Below the pieces are notes generated by a model, which had not been told where the DNA came from, searched no databases, and worked only from the letters and a program-made list of their open reading frames with translations. DNA of 7,111 nucleotides, from positions 1 to 7,111 of the forward strand of contig JAEYUU010000314.1 in NCBI GenBank assembly GCA_023429545.1, given 5' to 3'. The stretch is from Verrucomicrobiota bacterium (GTDB lineage Bacteria; Verrucomicrobiota; Verrucomicrobiia; Verrucomicrobiales; Verrucomicrobiaceae). Every line of letters begins with the position of its first letter. Position 1 is the stretch's first letter. Below are positions 5,468 to 7,111 of this stretch, one piece after another. Both the position numbers and the translations under genes were made by a program.

Positions 5468-6484
5468 ATGGCCAAGTACAAATTGGAATATATCTGGCTC
5501 GACGGTTACACTCCCGTGCCAAACCTGCGCGGCAAGACCCAGATCAAGGAATACGCCAGCTTTCCCAAACTTGAAGAATTGCCACTCTGGGGCTTCGATG
5601 GCAGCTCCACCCAGCAGGCAGAAGGTCGCAGTTCGGACTGCGTTCTCAAGCCTGTCGCGGTGTATCCTGACTCGACCCGCAAAAACGGCGTCCTTGTGAT
5701 GTGCGAGGTCATGATGCCGGACGGCACCACTCCCCACCCCTCCAACCACCGCGCCACCATCCTTGACGACGAAGGCACCTGGTTCGGCTTTGAGCAGGAG
5801 TACTTCCTGTATCAGGACGGTCGCCCCCTCGGCTTCCCCGAAGAAGGCTTTCCTGCTCCCCAGGGCCCCTACTACACGGGCGTCGGCTACAAGAACGTCG
5901 GTGACATCGCCCGCCAGATCGTGGAGGAGCACCTCGACCTCTGCCTCGACGCCGGCATCAACCACGAAGGCATCAATGCCGAAGTGGCCAAGGGCCAGTG
6001 GGAATTCCAGATCTTCGGCAAAGGCTCCAAGAAGGCCGCTGACGTCGTGTGGATGGCGCGCTATCTCCTGAACCGCCTTTGCGAAAAGTATTGCGTGGAC
6101 GTTGAGTACCACTGCAAACCCATCAAGGGCGACTGGAACGGCTCCGGCATGCACTCCAACTTCTCCACCGAGTACATGCGTACGAAGGGTGGCAAGCCGT
6201 ACTTCGAGTCCCTCATGGCCGCATTCCAGAAGAACATGGACGAGCATATCGCCGTCTATGGTCCGGACAATCATTTGCGTCTGACCGGTCTGCACGAAAC
6301 GCAGTCCATCGACAAGTTCACCTACGGCATCGCTGACCGCGGATCCTCCATCCGTATCCCCCACAGCTTCATAAACAACGGCTACAAGGGCTATCTTGAA
6401 GACCGCCGTCCGAACTCCCAAGGCGACCCCTACCAGATTGCCTCCCGCATTCTGAAGACGATCGCCAGCGTGCCCCTTCCCTGA
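5468..6484 (+). CDS. glnII: Glutamine synthetase type II (GSII, eukaryote-like)
   Basis: The enzyme condenses glutamate and ammonia with ATP to give glutamine, the main entry of nitrogen into metabolism, in the cytoplasm. The 338-residue length fits GSII and not the roughly 470-residue GSI or 700-residue GSIII. The N-terminal beta-grasp domain has EYIWLDG and the loop F43-DGSSTQQA. The catalytic domain has F-E109-Q-E111-Y, GPYYTGVG, E172-VAKGQW-E179-FQ, G221-DWNGSGMH229-SN, LTGLH276-E277-T, R291-GSSIRIP and the closing GYLEDRRPNSQGDPYQIA. These match the plant/animal-type GS motifs, including the metal-binding glutamates. GSII lacks the adenylylation loop of GSI, so control should be at transcription, in keeping with the sigma-54 promoter upstream. 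The ATG at 5468 starts MAKYKLEYIW, the usual GSII N-terminus; no Shine-Dalgarno precedes it. It is transcribed alone and ends in an intrinsic terminator. Confidence 0.97.
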   Translation: MAKYKLEYIWLDGYTPVPNLRGKTQIKEYASFPKLEELPLWGFDGSSTQQAEGRSSDCVLKPVAVYPDSTRKNGVLVMCEVMMPDGTTPHPSNHRATILDDEGTWFGFEQEYFLYQDGRPLGFPEEGFPAPQGPYYTGVGYKNVGDIARQIVEEHLDLCLDAGINHEGINAEVAKGQWEFQIFGKGSKKAADVVWMARYLLNRLCEKYCVDVEYHCKPIKGDWNGSGMHSNFSTEYMRTKGGKPYFESLMAAFQKNMDEHIAVYGPDNHLRLTGLHETQSIDKFTYGIADRGSSIRIPHSFINNGYKGYLEDRRPNSQGDPYQIASRILKTIASVPLP

Positions 6485-6514
6485 GGAAGGTTGAACTGAG
6501 TCTCTGAAACCAAT

Positions 6515-6567
6515 CGCGCAAGCGCAGCGGCACTGCCCTCACCGGCAGTGCCGCTTTTTGTTGCGCG
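6515..6567 (+). terminator. Intrinsic terminator of glnII
   Basis: AGCGGCACTGCC (6526-6537) pairs perfectly over 12 bp with GGCAGTGCCGCT (6544-6555) around a 6-nt loop. It is followed by a T-run (TTTTG, TTG). A second pairing, CGCGCAA (6515-6521) with TTGCGCG (6561-6567), encloses it. It lies about 40 bp after the glnII stop and isolates glnII from the sugar-binding gene. Confidence 0.94.
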
Positions 6568-6659
6568 CAATTCACAAGCCTGTTTCCTCAGTCTCCTCGC
6601 GTTTTTAGTCGCCAGATCCGCATCCTTTCCGATACAAAAGGCCACGTGCATGCCCCGCC

Positions 6660-7111
6660 ATGAAACGCCGCTTCCTCCTCATCGCATCTCTGGCCGCGCT
6701 CCTCGCCGCCTGCTCGCCATCGAAAGACGCACCTTCTGACCCATCTGGTGAAAAGAGCTCGAAAGGCGGCCGCCTCTTCGCTGCGTCCTTCATGACCATG
6801 AACAATCCCTTCTTCGTGGACCTCAACGAAGGCATCAAGAAGGTGGTGCAGGCCAGGGGCGACCGCCTGGTGACACTGGACTCCCAGTTCAACAGCCTGA
6901 AGCAAAAGAACGACCTTTCAGATGTCCTGCAGCAAAACCCAGCCGCCATCTTTCTCAACCCGGTGAACTGGGAAGGCATTCGCGGAAGCCTCATCGAAGC
7001 GAAACGCAAAGACGTTCCCATCATTGTTGTCGATACCGATGTGAGCGATCCCAATCTCGTGCTCTGCCAGGTGATCAGCGACAACATCGGCGCGGGTCGC
7101 CTCGCCTGTGA
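6660..7111 (+). CDS. Sugar ABC transporter substrate-binding lipoprotein (partial, 5' part)
   Basis: The gene runs off the window end after 150 complete codons. Residues 1-18 are a lipoprotein signal peptide: KRRF, a hydrophobic Leu/Ala core, then the lipobox L15-A-A-C18. A Ser/Asp/Lys-rich linker follows. From about residue 38 comes the N-terminal lobe of a type 1 (RbsB-like, Peripla_BP_4) binding protein: RLFAASFMTMNNPFF, a helix with EGIKKVV, then VTLDSQFN, KQKNDLSDVLQQNPAAIFLNPVN, and IEAKRKDVPIIVVDTDV. These proteins capture pentoses, hexoses or related ligands for import by an ABC transporter, whose other genes probably lie beyond the edge. The ATG at 6660 gives a proper signal peptide; the earlier ATG at 6650 is out of frame. 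There is no Shine-Dalgarno, and no convincing promoter in the 92 bp after the glnII terminator. Ligand identity cannot be read. Confidence 0.9.
   Translation, partial: MKRRFLLIASLAALLAACSPSKDAPSDPSGEKSSKGGRLFAASFMTMNNPFFVDLNEGIKKVVQARGDRLVTLDSQFNSLKQKNDLSDVLQQNPAAIFLNPVNWEGIRGSLIEAKRKDVPIIVVDTDVSDPNLVLCQVISDNIGAGRLAC

Noticed and set aside
5444..6421. Long open frame (325 codons) on the minus strand across glnII
   Set aside because: It is an antisense shadow of GSII, whose motifs are unambiguous on the plus strand; high GC keeps the antisense frame open.

Overview
The window is GC-rich, tightly packed bacterial chromosome. It looks like Verrucomicrobiota (family Verrucomicrobiaceae or near it). 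This is an inference from gene content and style: a Tat-exported Gfo/Idh/MocA oxidoreductase, a eukaryote-like type II glutamine synthetase, a double zinc-ribbon membrane protein, and almost no Shine-Dalgarno sequences. No rRNA or other marker gene is present to fix the taxon.

Layout from left to right. (1) Positions 1-150 hold the 3' end of a gene whose product ends in an excisionase/MerR-like helix-turn-helix. (2) 276-1349 (+) encodes a YdjG-like protein with two zinc ribbons and a C-terminal membrane anchor. (3) It converges, across a hairpin at 1348-1383, on 1392-2243 (-), a small membrane-anchored coiled-coil protein of unknown function. (4) A 104-bp divergent spacer separates that gene from 2348-3709 (+), a secreted (Tat) Gfo/Idh/MocA-family oxidoreductase. 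(5) A 211-bp convergent spacer with a strong hairpin leads to a two-gene minus-strand operon. Its promoter-proximal gene (5233-4796) is a 145-residue minimal protein-kinase-like protein, overlapping by an ATGA a PP2C-type Ser/Thr phosphatase (4799-3921). (6) A 234-bp divergent spacer carries a good sigma-54 (-24/-12) promoter and several dyads. It precedes glnII (5468-6484, +), glutamine synthetase type II, which ends in a textbook intrinsic terminator. (7) 6660-7111 (+) is the 5' part of a lipoprotein sugar-binding protein of an ABC transporter, cut by the window edge.

Functionally, the window mixes envelope and secretion functions (zinc-ribbon/membrane protein, coiled-coil protein, exported oxidoreductase, sugar-binding lipoprotein) with nitrogen assimilation (glnII) and a compact signalling pair. 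The most unusual item is the translationally coupled mini-kinase and PP2C phosphatase. The kinase keeps recognisable catalytic residues but lacks the glycine-rich loop and most of the C-lobe. The second most useful observation is the sigma-54 promoter before glnII, which suggests nitrogen-responsive control by an enhancer-binding activator. No mobile element, CRISPR array, tRNA or rRNA was seen.
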